Part shown: piece by piece, positions 14,601-28,600 of the stretch
Layout of the letters: every line of letters starts with the position of its first letter
Numbering within the stretch: position 1 is the first letter of the stretch
From: Antedon mediterranea
Taxonomy: Eukaryota > Echinodermata > Crinoidea > Comatulida > Antedonidae
Assembly (NCBI RefSeq): GCF_964355755.1
Contig: NC_092678.1
Location: forward strand, 2,069,922-2,133,921
Length of the DNA stretch: 64,000 nucleotides
Direction of reading: 5' to 3'
Notes under the pieces: generated by a model
Databases searched by the model: none
What the model saw: only the letters and a program-made list of their open reading frames with translations
What the model was told of the DNA's origin: nothing
Position numbers and translations under genes: made by a program

Positions 14601-17600
14601 AACTAATGTGCTGTCTGTTTGAAATAATTCAGGTTTTTTTTTTTTTAATATGTTTTGCTATCCATTTTAAACGTGCTAAACAAGTTACATATTTGTTGAT
14701 ATAAATTTGCGGTACACCACGTAGGCCTATATTAGTTCTGAAAAGAACTGTTGAGTTGCTTGACGTTTCGATTTAGGCCTACTCCAAAGTCAAAGTCTCC
14801 AAAAGCTATTCCATCATGTCGTATTCGGGGAATCGCCCACAAGTGTTTTCTCAGAGAAGGGTATGTTCTGTATGGGGTTCTGTATGCTATTTGTTAATAA
14901 TGTACAAAAAATAAAATGAAAAATCATATTAATTATCGGTATGTACGGAGGAAGCTCGAACAAGACGAAGCGCGAAACAAATAAAAGCGCAGCGCGAAAC
15001 ATCTGAAATGATATACAATTTCTCAAAACATGAAAACACAGAATATATTATATTAATATAACTTTTTAATATTTCCAAAGGCTCGGACAAGGAAGAAGGG
15101 CCTTAAAAAACTGAATTGCTATAATGTTAGACCACATTTCCATAACTTTTCAAAACTCATCGAACCCTCTGCTAGTAGGCCTAATTAATATAGGAGCGTA
15201 TCGCCAAATCATTAGAGAAAAAAAAAACATGGCATGAAGATGTAATTAATCAAACAACGGCCAAAGAATACCAACAATTTTAATTTAGGTTTCGATTCGT
15301 AATTACTAATGTGGTGGACTAAGCCTAGTTTGAAACTATAGTGACCATTTATTTTAGAAAGAAAGATAGACAAATTTGTTTCCATCTCCATGTTATTGTT
15401 AATACCAAGGCACTTTTCAATTAAAAATTCTGGCCTAGTATTCTTGCAAGGTCGTCACAGCTCCAGTTACAAAGGTCGTCACAGCTCCAGTTACAAACGG
15501 TGATACAGAGTGTCAATCATTTGACCAGTGAACAGCCCACTGGTAGGATAGTCCTTGAAACCGTCCGTAAAACACATTAATCACTCACATCAGTCATGCC
15601 GCTAATGGTTGAAAACCTCACTTTTTGGGGTTTTCAAACGTAACGCTATCCGGGGCTCCTGCGCCTAATGATTTGGATAAAGGTGGCATGGTCAACCATG
15701 CATGTAATTTTAAGGCATGTAAAAGTTTTTATCTTAGGCATCATGTTATTGGCTTCTTATTGTTGGGTGTGATTAAAATAATTTATAATAAATAAATAAT
15801 CATCAGCACGGTTGAATGTGAATGAATGTGGTGGCTATATCAGCATGGTTAATCATAAGTCAAATTCATTATTTTCTATCATCCACAGTCAACCGTACGT
15901 ACTAATGTCTTGTTTCGAGAGGCTGGTAGAAGATTTTACACTAGATGCATAGTCCATGACCATTAAATTTAATATTAGCTATTACTATTCCAGGTAGTAC
16001 TGTTATAAGTCAGAAACAACACAAAATTAAACATACCAACATTGATTGGGCGTCCTGGAAGTTGAAAGGAGCACGGAACACAGCTGGGATTATGTACTCA
16101 TACAGAAAATTGTGAAAGAACTGTTTAGAAGCAACTCCTTTGCTTCCCCAGACATCATGTAGTCTTTTCAAAATATTAAAACACGTTTTTTGTGCCTTAA
16201 AAGAAAAACATTGATGTAAATAAATGAAGTCTTCTGTTTAAAATGAAGCACAAAACAATTAGTATTTTTTGGAACTTAATTGTCACAACAATCTTTGGGG
16301 ACTCATAACCAGCCACTAATCTATTTTGGAGTTGGACTGTATTTTTCGAGCAATTTTTCAGTTAAATACATTAATATTTTTTTAAGTGTGTTTTTATAGT
16401 TATTAACATATGGCATGCGGTAGAAAAAAAAAATGATAATAATGCTTTCTTTTCATTTGTTTCATTATTATCCAAATAAATGTTAGAAACAAATTACCAC
16501 TGGATCTTGATCTGGGTCAACAGCTCCTTCAACAATCGTCATTAAGATTTGATGAAAATGTTGCTGCTCTGAAAAAATAAATAAATTATATTTTAAATAT
16601 TAAATAATTAATTATTGTTAATAAAATCAGGTTGCATTGTTACAAAATAAATAAATTAGTATAACTGGCATATTAAATCTCAGTCTGTCTGCAGTCTTTT
16701 ATATATGCCATCAATTAAGGTCAGAAGTTTATTTCTGTTAAATATATTCATAACCAAATTTGGACTATATATGAATATAAAATCCATCAAGCGCAAAGCT
16801 TAATAGCATGAAAATACCTTGATCTAAAGACGACTGAACAATTTATTTATTTAACATGGTATAGAGTTTAGTTACAAACAACGAGTCAATAAAAGTGGTG
16901 ATGGTTGGGATATTCATAAATAAACTGGGTGCAGCATAAATCCATTTTGATGAATTTGAAATTAGGGGTCCTCAGACTTAAAAATAGTAAATGAAATGCT
17001 GAAATCTAAATTTAGAGAGAAGGGAACCCAGGCTAGGTGTTTCTCTCCATCTGGATCAACTTGTAGTGGATATATTCCTGTACATTGTATAGATTAGTGG
17101 TCTTGTGCTTAGGATCCAAGGTCCATTATGCAATTGTGTTATTTATCGAAATGGTTTCTTTAACTCAGAAATTTAGGGATAGTATATACTCAATTGTATA
17201 ATTGAATTATTTTAATAGTGCTTCTTAACAATACCTGAAAAATACTTTTATGGCAAAATAAAAGGTAACAGTATGAGAATATCAATGAAAACTGTATATG
17301 GTCATATATTTCATGGAATTGTTATGGGACATTTTAGGACCTAACATTGTATTAGGCTACTACAAAATAGTATATGAGATACAATATATTATCTACAACA
17401 TCATTAACAAGTACAGATTTTGAATGTCATCAGACCAAATAATAAGCATTCGGTCTAAAGCTATGTCTACACTATCAAACTAGTTTGACAAAAAAAAGTG
17501 TAATGTGCCCCAATATGGTAGTGATATGCCCAAATATGGTAGTGATATGACATCATCATGTCTATATATGAGCACATCACATTTTTTTGTCACATAAAGT

Positions 17601-19609
17601 TTAAGTATAACTTCCTGTCAAAGAGTAGATTTATTGTCTGTACTAAGTAGTAAATATCCCTTGTTCTTGGTGAGTGGGTTTGGAATTTCCAGCAAATTTT
17701 ACCAACAGTTAAAAATAACAGACAGTAAACATTCAAAGAAGAAACTTGACCTAGGTCAATTCATATAATTGTATGGTATAACAATAACATTTTATACATT
17801 GTATACCGTATTTTCCCCACAAAATTTGTGGATAAAATACGGTATTTACAAATTTATACCGTATTTTTTGTACTCGTTTCTGCTGCCAATAAAAAATACT
17901 GTATTTTTTTTTTACATGACAAAAGGTCAACATTCGTGTTTTTATTTTCTGTCGCTGTCAGCTGCTTTACACACGTGTATAGATATATTCGGTGAAAATG
18001 TGGAGCGAAGACGTCACAGTTTTACTAAATAAATGTGTGTGGGGAAGCTAAAATGTCTGGCCAACTAAAACGTAATAAAAAGGACAACCACATTTATAAA
18101 GACATTTCTAAAAAAATAAAGCAGGAGTATGGAATAGACTTGTCTCCAAAGCAAGTAAACTCAAAGCTGAAGAGCCTGCGAAAGCAGTACAACATTGTAA
18201 AATACAATAACTCGGGGAGGGAACGAATTAATTGTCCCCATTACGATGCTGTGCTCTCACAACATCTCTATCACTAGGGCTAGGCTGTTGAAAGTGAGAC
18301 GTAAAATTTCCTTTATTGCGACTTTTAATTATCGATCAAATAAATGAATGGCAATTTGGGTAAAAAAGATGAAATTTAACACGACCCCCCAAGAAGTATT
18401 GTTAGCAGAAACGGGGTACTAAAAAATACGGTATAAAAAATACCGTATTTTATACCGTATTTTTATACCGTATTTTGAGCAGTTGCAGCAGAAACAGGCC
18501 CACAGATGCCAAAGAAATAACCACAATGAGTAAAATAAATACACGCAGAAAATCACGTGTGCTTATTAATAATAAAGGTCATATCCTTATTTGATGAGGT
18601 AACTTTATAAGGAAACTGTAAATAATTGGATTTACATTTCTGTGGTTTCCACTCATATCCTGGAGTACCAACCTTTAAAAACCACAATAATGAAATTGTG
18701 CTAGGGGATGCTTGTAGCAGACACAAGATCTTGTGTCAGTTGGCAAGAATAGCACATTTAGTCACCAGAAATTGTCCAAACAATAAGAACAACATCTGAA
18801 TTTCTCTATTTAAATTCTCTATATTCTAAATGTATCTATAAACCTTATATATTTATGCAAAAACATTACAACAAGAACAAAGTTCCTACTTACAGGTGGT
18901 GTTGACAAAATGATAAAACTATATAAAATGTCTATATACAATATATTCAATAAAAATATCCAACGTAAGATAAAATAATCCTCCCACCACCTACATGTAT
19001 CAAAACGGGAAACATAACATATTTAAGGAATCAGAACACAGATCAACTTTAGGAAAAGTGGCAACAAAATAATTCAGATAGATTAGAAATAAAGCAATTT
19101 TACTAACATTAACATGACTAAACGGAACATAAAAATCATGGAGACATTGACTAGGAACTTTAACTAAGAATTAGTAAACAAGATTACAGTCAAACGTATT
19201 AAAACATTTATACAAAAGCAACAGGTCAAAATATATTCTGGTATAAAAACCATTCATAGTTTGTTCACCAGTTAGGTAGTTCAAGCTGATGTTACAATAT
19301 TTGGTAACAAAACTGCTCAGGATATAAAAAAAAACCAAAGTTGATGGGTATATGGTGAATAACTTTTAATACAGCGCGAAAACAAAATCTGCAGTTGAAT
19401 AAAAACACCAAAAACATAAATTTAAGTCATAGTCATCTGATAACATCTTTTGATCCATCTTTTATTTTTCACATTTTAAAAAAAATGCAACATTTGCATA
19501 CAAAAGAATAGGAATTCTACCAGGTAATTTGAATTCCTCTTCCACTGATAAAAAAAAGCAGTCATGAAAAAAGATTTTCAAAACAAAGGAAAAATTATTG
19601 GAATGTATG

Positions 19610-19647
<38 letters not shown>

Positions 19648-22600
19648 CAGTATTTATATAGCACCTAATGGATCACTGACCCCTCTAGGTGCTTTACATT
19701 AGACCCTAACTAATGGTAATAAACTATCCCACGCTGGACACCATTCCGGTATTTCTTAGTTGAGGTTTCGGGGATGGAGACAATCAATAATGTGAAAAAA
19801 TGTAACTAAGCTTAACTATGCTTAACTAAGGTAAAACTATCCCCCGCCGGACACCATCCCGGTATAGAAATGGTTTTTTTTGTGTGGTCATTGACAAATA
19901 TTGGTTTTCAAGAACTTATTTTTTTCGTACAACAATTATTTAACTGACCTTGATTTGACATGACCTCTGCTAGGTCATTTATCACCAGGACCTGTAGAAA
20001 ATTAAAATATCCCTTCTGTAAGCTGCGCTTATCCCTATTAGCTTGCATGTCCATTTGGTCAGAAGGCTGAGCCAGTACATTGAATATGGTGGTTACTATG
20101 GGCATAAATACCTCTTGTAGAAACGGTGCAATGACCCTCTGAAAATGAGAAGTGGTAACAATTATTTTTACATCACATTTTTACATTTTGCCATTAGAAG
20201 GATTGGACACAAGAGAAATGTAATACATAAAGTGTGGGTTATAATAAAAAAAATAAAAAAAATTACATAATGGTATCCAATCAATTAAATAAAGCTGTAT
20301 TGTGAGTTCATTATCTATCATCCTCACAAGTTTAGCACATGAGAAATTATATCTTTATGCCAATGAGGTGTCTTTGCATTTAAAGCTGGGCCAATAAGGC
20401 TGCTTAAAAATACTATAAAGTTGAATTTATTACTGTTAAAGAAGAGAAGGTTAGCATAAATAAAACTATCAATTTTTTTTACAGGTTGCATTTAATTCTG
20501 AACGTGAACCTAGCTAATATACAAGAGACAGAAAAGTGAAAGTAACAAATTACTTCCATAATGATAAACAAATAGGGTTACGTAATGTATGTGCGACGTT
20601 TGCCTTTAAAGACTATTTATTTAACAAACTAATAGAAGGTAATGTGTTTACACAAATTGTTATAAAATGAAACAAAAGTTTAAACAAAAAATTACTTGTT
20701 CTAACAATGAAATGTTTTTAACTATGGAAACGAAAGCATTTGCGATAGCACAGCTTGCGAAATTGTTGAAGAGAACTTTATTAACAAAGCAGCAGGTGTA
20801 ATAAAAATTACAAAAATGTACCTTAAATTTTGAAATGAGTTGATTAATCAGAGGTATAAATTCCTGAATATCCCGCGCTTCACATTGTTTCAATAAATGT
20901 TGCACCGCAATCGGTATGTAAGGTAGCACGCTCTCTCCAAGACAAACAATCATTCGGTGTAGGTATTGTCTAACTGCTGAATGTAACACCTGATGCTGAT
21001 GGGGAGTGTTTAACGCCTGAAGAAAGATTTCCAATGCCTCGGTGTAGCAGCCTTCACAACCATGTTGCTTCATTGTAGCTTGTGTGTGAAAGGCTTTCGA
21101 GCTGCGGCTACAATAAATAAAATAAAATTACGATTTAAGTCCTAATGGAGAGGAGTTGCATCTTGGTGGTTAAGATACTCATCTACCGCCCAATTTCAGG
21201 ATCCTGGGTTCAAATCCTGTCAGATGTTATATTTTTTCTAATGACAAAAAAACAACTTCATTCTCAAAGACTGGTGATTAGACTGTAATAATAATAATAA
21301 CAACTTTATTTAAAAACGGATGCAACACTTGAATCACCATATTGGTGTTTTTCACAAGGCCGTTACTTACTACAAAACTATTTATGTAGAGCATCTTGTG
21401 CATATGTTGTATGAATAGGGTTGTCACTTTTGAGGTAAATCACCACCTATCCTAGGCAATACAACTCAATTGAGAATAAAAAAAGAAACACCTGAACATT
21501 CTATGTACTCCACACCCACTAGAACAGTCATAGCTACAATAACAGGACAAACAAAACACACCTCTTACCTTGCAAGAGAAATTGCGTAACTAATAACTTC
21601 AGCATACTTTTCTTGAACGTTCGGGTCTTTTTCACAACACAGTTTCTCAAATGTTGTTGTAAATTTTTCAATTGTTGGGGCCAGCAGACTTTTCATAAGT
21701 AAAAGTTTTTCCTAATCAGAATAAAATGGTTTATGTTAAAAAACAGCTCTTTGTCTTTAAATTGTTAGTGATCTTGACAACAAGACATCTAAGCAGTTTT
21801 TCCAAAGATTTTCTTTGCTGTTTAAAGGCCAATTTACACGATGACGAGCAGTAACGGTAAGCCTAAGCGGAAAACAAATTTATAATTAAAATATATGTTA
21901 TTTCTTATGACCGGATAGGATAGGATCTATTTAGGATAGATTCTACGTGAGATAAACATGGGCCATAACTGTTCGTTTGTGTAAAATGGACTTTTGGAAA
22001 ATATCCTGATACGCTTAAAAAAAAATTGTTTTTTCTGGTCTCATTACCTCAGGTTTCATATTGCTCATTATAATCACAATTCCAGCTGCCTCGTAAATAA
22101 ACAATTTGTCATCGTTTGTCAACATCATATGAGTTCCGTTTGAATTTTCAATTTGTAACAAGTCCTGTAAACGTTGCAGTATTACCTCCGTATACGGTTG
22201 TAAATTCACCCGCAATGTTTTGACAAAACGTAGAAATAAATAAGAACAGCGACTTCGTACAGTCGGGTGTTTATGCCGTAAACCACGGTTGTCTAGAAAC
22301 GCAACTAACACCTTTGGAATGTGTTCTTGCTGCAGAAGGAAATACTTCTCATAGCGTGCTACAGTTTCCATATACTGAAAATTAAGCAAATGATTTTCTT
22401 ATTTTATATAACATATTCTGAGATTTCAATAATTATTATTTCTTATATAATACTAAGGTTGAATTATGTGTTGATGATTGAACTCAGATAAAGACCTAAG
22501 GGTGCAGAGTTTAAAATAAAAATGTTTAAGTTATTCTTAGAGGGCAATATAGACAAGGTATGGTAACAAAAGAAGAACTTAAGATTTAACCAATTTTAGA

Positions 22601-25600
22601 ATGTTTACCATGATCTCAGTAAAATCTTCCAATAATTTATTATTGATTATTCTAATGAGGCTTTAAAAGGAAATTAACTCTACTTGGAATTTTTGTCTTG
22701 AATGATCTAAATAAAGATATAATTCTCTATACAGTATCAGATAAAGATCAGATATGAAACAGAAAATTGATTTATATGAGACATATACAGAAACAGAAAC
22801 CGATGACATAAACAAACGAAGCAATGTTTCACTTGTATTATGACAATGCTCATTATGCATTTTATGAATAACACATCCTACAGAGTACAGAGAAAGCTTT
22901 GTGAAAATCTTATTATTCAATACAATAATCTACTATATTAGAGAACAAAAAATCTCTATCCATACATAATTGTGATTATTTTAATCTTAATTTTATCAAT
23001 AGTCAATCTATTCATTCATTAAATAAAGAAGGCAGCAATTCATTAACAGTATTTTGAACTATACAATTACATTTATAATGAAATACAAAGCATTCTTTAT
23101 TATTGAAAATTGGGGATTTTCATGTTCACAACAGAAATTCTAAGATTATTTCAAACAACACTATGCTTATTTTTTCAATTGAAAAATTACTGATGTGTTT
23201 AAGTTTATAAAAACAATTAATTTCCGACATTTCAATGCAATTTGCAGAATAAATCGATTTGTAGAAAAGCCAAATCTAAAATTAGTCATTATCAGCTGTC
23301 AATATTTCATTTTAAAGTGTAAAAACAAAACCATAAAGTAACTATAAAAGTTTGCAGGAGACATTAAAATGACAATTTCAATATTACCACAAATCAATAC
23401 TCTACACATCTATGTTACAATACAAGAATATGGAACACTAGATAAAATTAAGTGTGCACGTTTGGTACCAGTACAAATACGTACTCAATCAATTATGCAG
23501 AATTATTATAATTGAAAACGGAAATTTAATCAGTTGGTTTCACCATCTATTTTTGAAAACATTGAGTGATTTAAATTACATTCGTTTGCGTCACAGGACA
23601 TCTTTTTTTTACATCTGTGATGCATGCTGATGTCACTATTATGTATCGGTTACAAATGGATTTTCCATTATCAATTCAATGTTGAAATTCAACATTTTGT
23701 GTTGGAGTTTCCTATGGCATAAAATTAAAACAATGTATCCCATAGTCTAGACTACTGGGTTACAATTACATATTACTTCCAAGTGTCACTTCACGAACAA
23801 TACTGTTTACGACACTGGGGAAATGATGTTTGTTTTCTATTAGCTTTGGGACTTACTGTTTTTAAACAGGCCATTGACAACAACTTAAAAGTTGTTGTCA
23901 ATGGCCTAACATTCATATGCAAGGATTATGTAATAACATTTGTTTGGGTTGTTACACATGCTACAACAAATGTGTAGTGATATGAGGGAAAGGGAGGCAC
24001 CTTCAATCTAGCGTATCTGATTGGCTGGTTGTTGTAGCTATATTGGTTGTCACATAAAGTTTGATAGTGTAGACAGAGCTTAAGGACAACAAGGCCAACA
24101 GCCATAAGTCCAATAAATAAATAGAAAAAAATGTCACTGTATTTCTAAGTATCAAAATATTTCAATAATTTACCTGCAAACCAACTATCCAATGAGGATG
24201 AGAAACGACGTCACATGTTATTAGCTAAAATAAAAGAATGCAAAAACAAATAAGAAATAACCTGGCTAGTGGGTAAATATGATTTATAACAGGAGATTCT
24301 TGTAATTTGATTAGAGGATTGTCTGACACATGATATAAAATAAATGTTCTATTGCACTCTTAATTAGAGTGCGATGTCGTTATATGGGAGTACAGCAATT
24401 TTGTTTTGCAAGCACATGTACAACAGAGGCTGTTGTTAACTTTCGATCAACCTGTAGCGTGAGCTGCCTATAATTTTCTACTCTGCTGCATTTTCAAATG
24501 GTTTAGTCTTGGATTAGTCTCTCGTTAAAAGAAGGTGTGTTATTAAACAAATAATGAATGAATTTTTGTTCACGCAATTGAACAATTATTGTGCATTCGG
24601 GGAAAGATGATAATCAAAATTATTTGTATGGTCATTACACTCATAAACATTCATTCACTATTATTAGAATCAATATATCTATATCTTGTTTCCATGAATG
24701 ATAAAAAGCAGCATATTATGAGAATTTCTGAGAAATATAAGATTAAAACAACAAAAAGAAAGAGAAATATGGAAAAACCAGAATTAACTAGACATGAAAC
24801 TCGTCACTTTGACGAGTTAGTTATCCGCACGAGAAACGCCATCGTGCACGTCATACGTTGGAATATTGCACACAGAAAAAGATTATGGCATTATGACCTG
24901 AACTGAAGAATATGAAATGCTGTTATTGCTGAATTCTGTTATTTTGTGTTATATAGTATACACAGTATAATCTGTATACATATTACATACAGTGTAGAAT
25001 AGGTGAAATTACGAGACTCGCTATTTCGGAAGGAAATTATTATTGATGCGCGCTCTTTTAAATGTAGTGAACTATGACACAAAAGATGAAAATACGACTT
25101 TTTAAAATCAAGTGGCCATATGATGACGTCACAACATCCGATTGGCAATATGTTCACATGAATTCGTATCTACAATCCAATAGCTTCCAGAAAGCGTTTT
25201 AATCGTGATTATCACATTTTATTCTTACGAGCTATTACAGATTAAAATTTACTGTAAAGATGAAATTAATGACCCACGTAATTAAAATTTTTAGGCATGA
25301 TGACGTCATAAAAATTAAAATATTTTTAACTCATGCGAAAGATAGTTGATTGACCTAGACAATATAAAAATCGGGGTGAAAATGGAAAACGGATAAGCGT
25401 GATGCGCTCCATTGAATGTGATGGGCAATAACGAAAGAGACAAAAATCCTATATTTTACATTCGTGTGGCCATACGATTACGTCACAATGTTTTTTTAGC
25501 CTTATCGATGCATGATCCGATATCTACAACTCATCAACTTCTAGATTTTGTAATAAAAATAAACGGTTCACGGTTTACTTTAGAAACTATGACTGTTTAA

Positions 25601-28600
25601 AAAAAGACATTATTTTGATGATTTTTTAAACTTTTTCATAAAAAACGCGCACGAATTGTCTAATTCAACGTGTTCGTATGGCGTTATTTAAACTGGAAAA
25701 GGTCTAAATTGTTTTCAAAATTACCAGAAAAGGCTTGAAAAATATAATTCAAGAGAAAAAAATATGTTTTTCATACTCCGTGCGCACCATACGCGTAAAA
25801 TTTTTTGCACGCGCAGGAATTTTTGACATACTGCATATATACATACTGCTTAGATAAAGTGATCAATTATTAAAAACAGTTTTTATTATATAAATGTTTC
25901 TTATTTTTTCAATCTTGTCTTACCTTTTCCATCATGCTCTTCATGGCCGCGACTCGTTGTCCTTCCCCCGAAAAATGATTGCCACTGTTTGCAGGGATAG
26001 CTTCTCCCATCATGAATAGAATCCGAATAGATAACTCAACTTGTGTAAAATTTACTGTCTTCCAGGAACTGAAAAATGAGAAGTTTAAGAAGAAGCATTT
26101 TAAAAAGCATGGCAATGAAGAAGAATGTGCCATGGAAAGAAGGGAATGGTGTATTATCTCTAGTGAGCGGCCAAGGGGACAGTTAGTTCTGAGGATTCAA
26201 GTCAAGAGAGTACAGTAAGAGGATGACCCAAAGATGAAAGACAGCAAAAAGAAAAGTTTTTTAAAAAGTGTATAGCATGGTATAAACTTATACACCAGCA
26301 GTGAAGTCAACTGATACTATGTATTCATCAATAATGGCCATGTGTCTTCGGAATAAGACAACTAACAGGAACAGTAACATAAGAACAAAGGAAAATGAAA
26401 CTGATTGGCAAGATAAGAATAAGTGAAGATATGGTATAATGGAATGGAACAACTGGACAGAAAAAGAAAAAAACGGATGAAAAAAATATAACTGATGGTA
26501 GGTAGAGAAATTGAATGGAACAAAACAACAACATTCTTCTTTATTAATATTAGACTGTTTATAATAATTAATAACAATAGGCCTACAAGTAATTATAAAT
26601 TAGGGAATGTTGTAGATTTTAAGATGTGTTTACTGAGATGAATGTTATTACAGTACTTTGATTATTCAGTTTGACCCTATGAAATGGGAAACATTGACTT
26701 TAATAATAGATGGAACTTGTTGACCAATTAAGACTAACCTTAATGTTGTAGTAACATATTGATGCACGGCAGAAAACACAAGTTGTTGATCCAGCTGGGC
26801 TAGATTATCAAAGATCACCTTAATCTGCTTACGATAATCCTGAAACATGGCTTCGTCCTCACCTTGCGAATCAAAATCGTATGATTCGTCAAATTCAAAC
26901 TTCTTTAAAATTATATAAAGCATTTGTTTTAGAAACTCCTTCTGAGCAGCATTTGTGTGGATAATCTGAAAATACAAATAATAACAAATATCAATCCAAA
27001 GGCAAGTTACTGAAAAAATGACAATGCTGTATCAGTGACTGGATCTCAATATATAAATGTAGTAGGCCTAGTTACAGTTTATTTAAATGTTGTGTTAAAT
27101 GTTAATGAATAATTAAAAATGTATAACACATACTGCCAATTCATTGGTTAATTTTGTATCACATGCTGTTCAATATTAGTTCTACCACATAATAAAAGTT
27201 CTTTCATTTCTATGGAAATAGTGTTTTCACAAATAAATTATTGTACGGAAAATAAATTATAAAAATATGATTTTCATTCTAACCTGTTTTAAAACTGTTA
27301 TGTAATCTTTAGCAAAGTCTGCCACAGCCAATGAGATGTCATCATCTTCGTGACCGAGAAACTGGAACATTAACGGTATCTTTGATTCTACTGCCGACAG
27401 GGTTCGAGCGGCACTTATATGATCTTTAATCTTCACTTGTCTGAAAATTAAATAAATTGTTTAATATTAATAACAATTTTAATGTTTATTGAGAAAATCA
27501 TAATAATTTATTTGGTGAATTGGAATATATTATGTGGAATTACAAAGAACTACAGTAGATATACTATCTTAACAATTAGTGGTTTTAAAGCTGGGTTTCC
27601 AATCTATTCGTGTCAATCAAAAGTGTACTAATATTTTCACCTGCTGATTTCACCTGTGAGGTAAAAATGCGCAACCAATCAGAACTCAGGAATGTTTGAT
27701 TCACGTCAGTGGCGGATCTAGGATCTGACGAGGGGGGGTGGCCACGAAAGTGGCAAACGAGGTGCGTAGCACCAAGCGGGGGAGGGTTTGGGAGGGGGTG
27801 TCCCCTCCCGAGGCTCCGAAAATTTTTGAAAAAATAGATGCTTACACACTGTTTAATAGGCTAGAGAAACTGTTTCCATCACACTTAATAACAAATATTA
27901 CATAATGTAAATTTAAATACATCCTTCCTAAATACTGTACGGATCTTTTTCGACGAACTAATAATAAACTTTGATCGAAAAACCTTCAAACAAAATGAAC
28001 ATTTGGTAATGCGGTACTCCGAAAATGCCTCGATAGAGTGCATGTGTTGTGTACCGTGTTTTGGTGGTCTGTTAACCTCAGAGATATACTACCCTACAGC
28101 CGGGTGAATAACTCAATGTAATTTGGTATACAATGATCGCAGTAATCGCCGTGTCTATAACACAAATCAAAAAACGCCAAATACGCCACATACTTTTTTC
28201 GGCCGTCCCGTGAACATACAAGACATTTCATGTTTATTTTATGCCTATAAAATAATAAAAGAACACCATGTTTCTCGTTTATTTTTATCGTTTATACTGC
28301 ATACCATAATATTATACAAAAAACTTTCATGCGCGAGAAAAAAGTTCCCCATATTACACTCCACTCAGGGGTGTAAATATACCACGCTAACGCTTGTGCA
28401 CACACGGACCAGGGCGGCGGAAATTAACTGCAATGGAAAATGGTGTATTTTGGAGAGTGATGACGTCAGCATTCACACGAGGAGCGAGCTTGACAACTGG
28501 TAGTTTTAGGAGTGCGTGTGTTTTGAAAATGGGTATTTTCCGAAGATTGTAAATCGTGTTTTCTTTTTAAACTCTTGAATTCATAATAGTAATTGAACTC

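Larger units (their letters stand above)
7697..15670. mobile_element. ~8 kb composite TIR element with nested inverted repeats, minisatellite and satellite
   Basis: A 32-bp perfect inverted repeat closes the element: 7697-7728 (starts cattaggcgcaggagcccc) and 15639-15670 (its complement). Similarity of the two ends continues inward in patches for about 200-250 bp (shared 'aatgtgttttt', 'ctgttca', 'tgtaactgga'). TA dinucleotides flank a possible GGCGCAGG terminus, which would fit a TA target, but this is not certain. Inside are fold-back arms, a 30-bp minisatellite, one short ORF and a satellite block, each listed separately. No transposase was recognised, so it is non-autonomous or unclassified. 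It lies wholly within XPOT intron 16. Confidence 0.75.

Noticed and set aside
8871-14640. CRISPR-like array
   Set aside because: Repeats are contiguous tandem units without unique spacers, in an intron of a eukaryotic gene.
21150-21225. Possible tRNA gene
   Set aside because: B box is good, but acceptor, D and anticodon stems do not pair and a SINE-like body follows, so called a SINE. The same holds for 31720, 43025 and 58640.
24798-24818. 9-bp inverted repeat aactcgtca/tgacgagtt
   Set aside because: Short, not linked to any element end or gene; expected by chance at this scale.
24589-24906. 105-codon plus-strand frame in XPOT intron 9
   Set aside because: Lysine/isoleucine-rich chance frame, no domain, lies in an intron with repeat sequence.
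25979-26218. 79-codon plus-strand frame
   Set aside because: Antisense shadow of XPOT exon 9 running into the intron.
28123-28503. 126-codon plus-strand frame inside the CAGTGGCGG element
   Set aside because: No transposase or zinc-finger motif; composition consistent with chance in non-coding element DNA.
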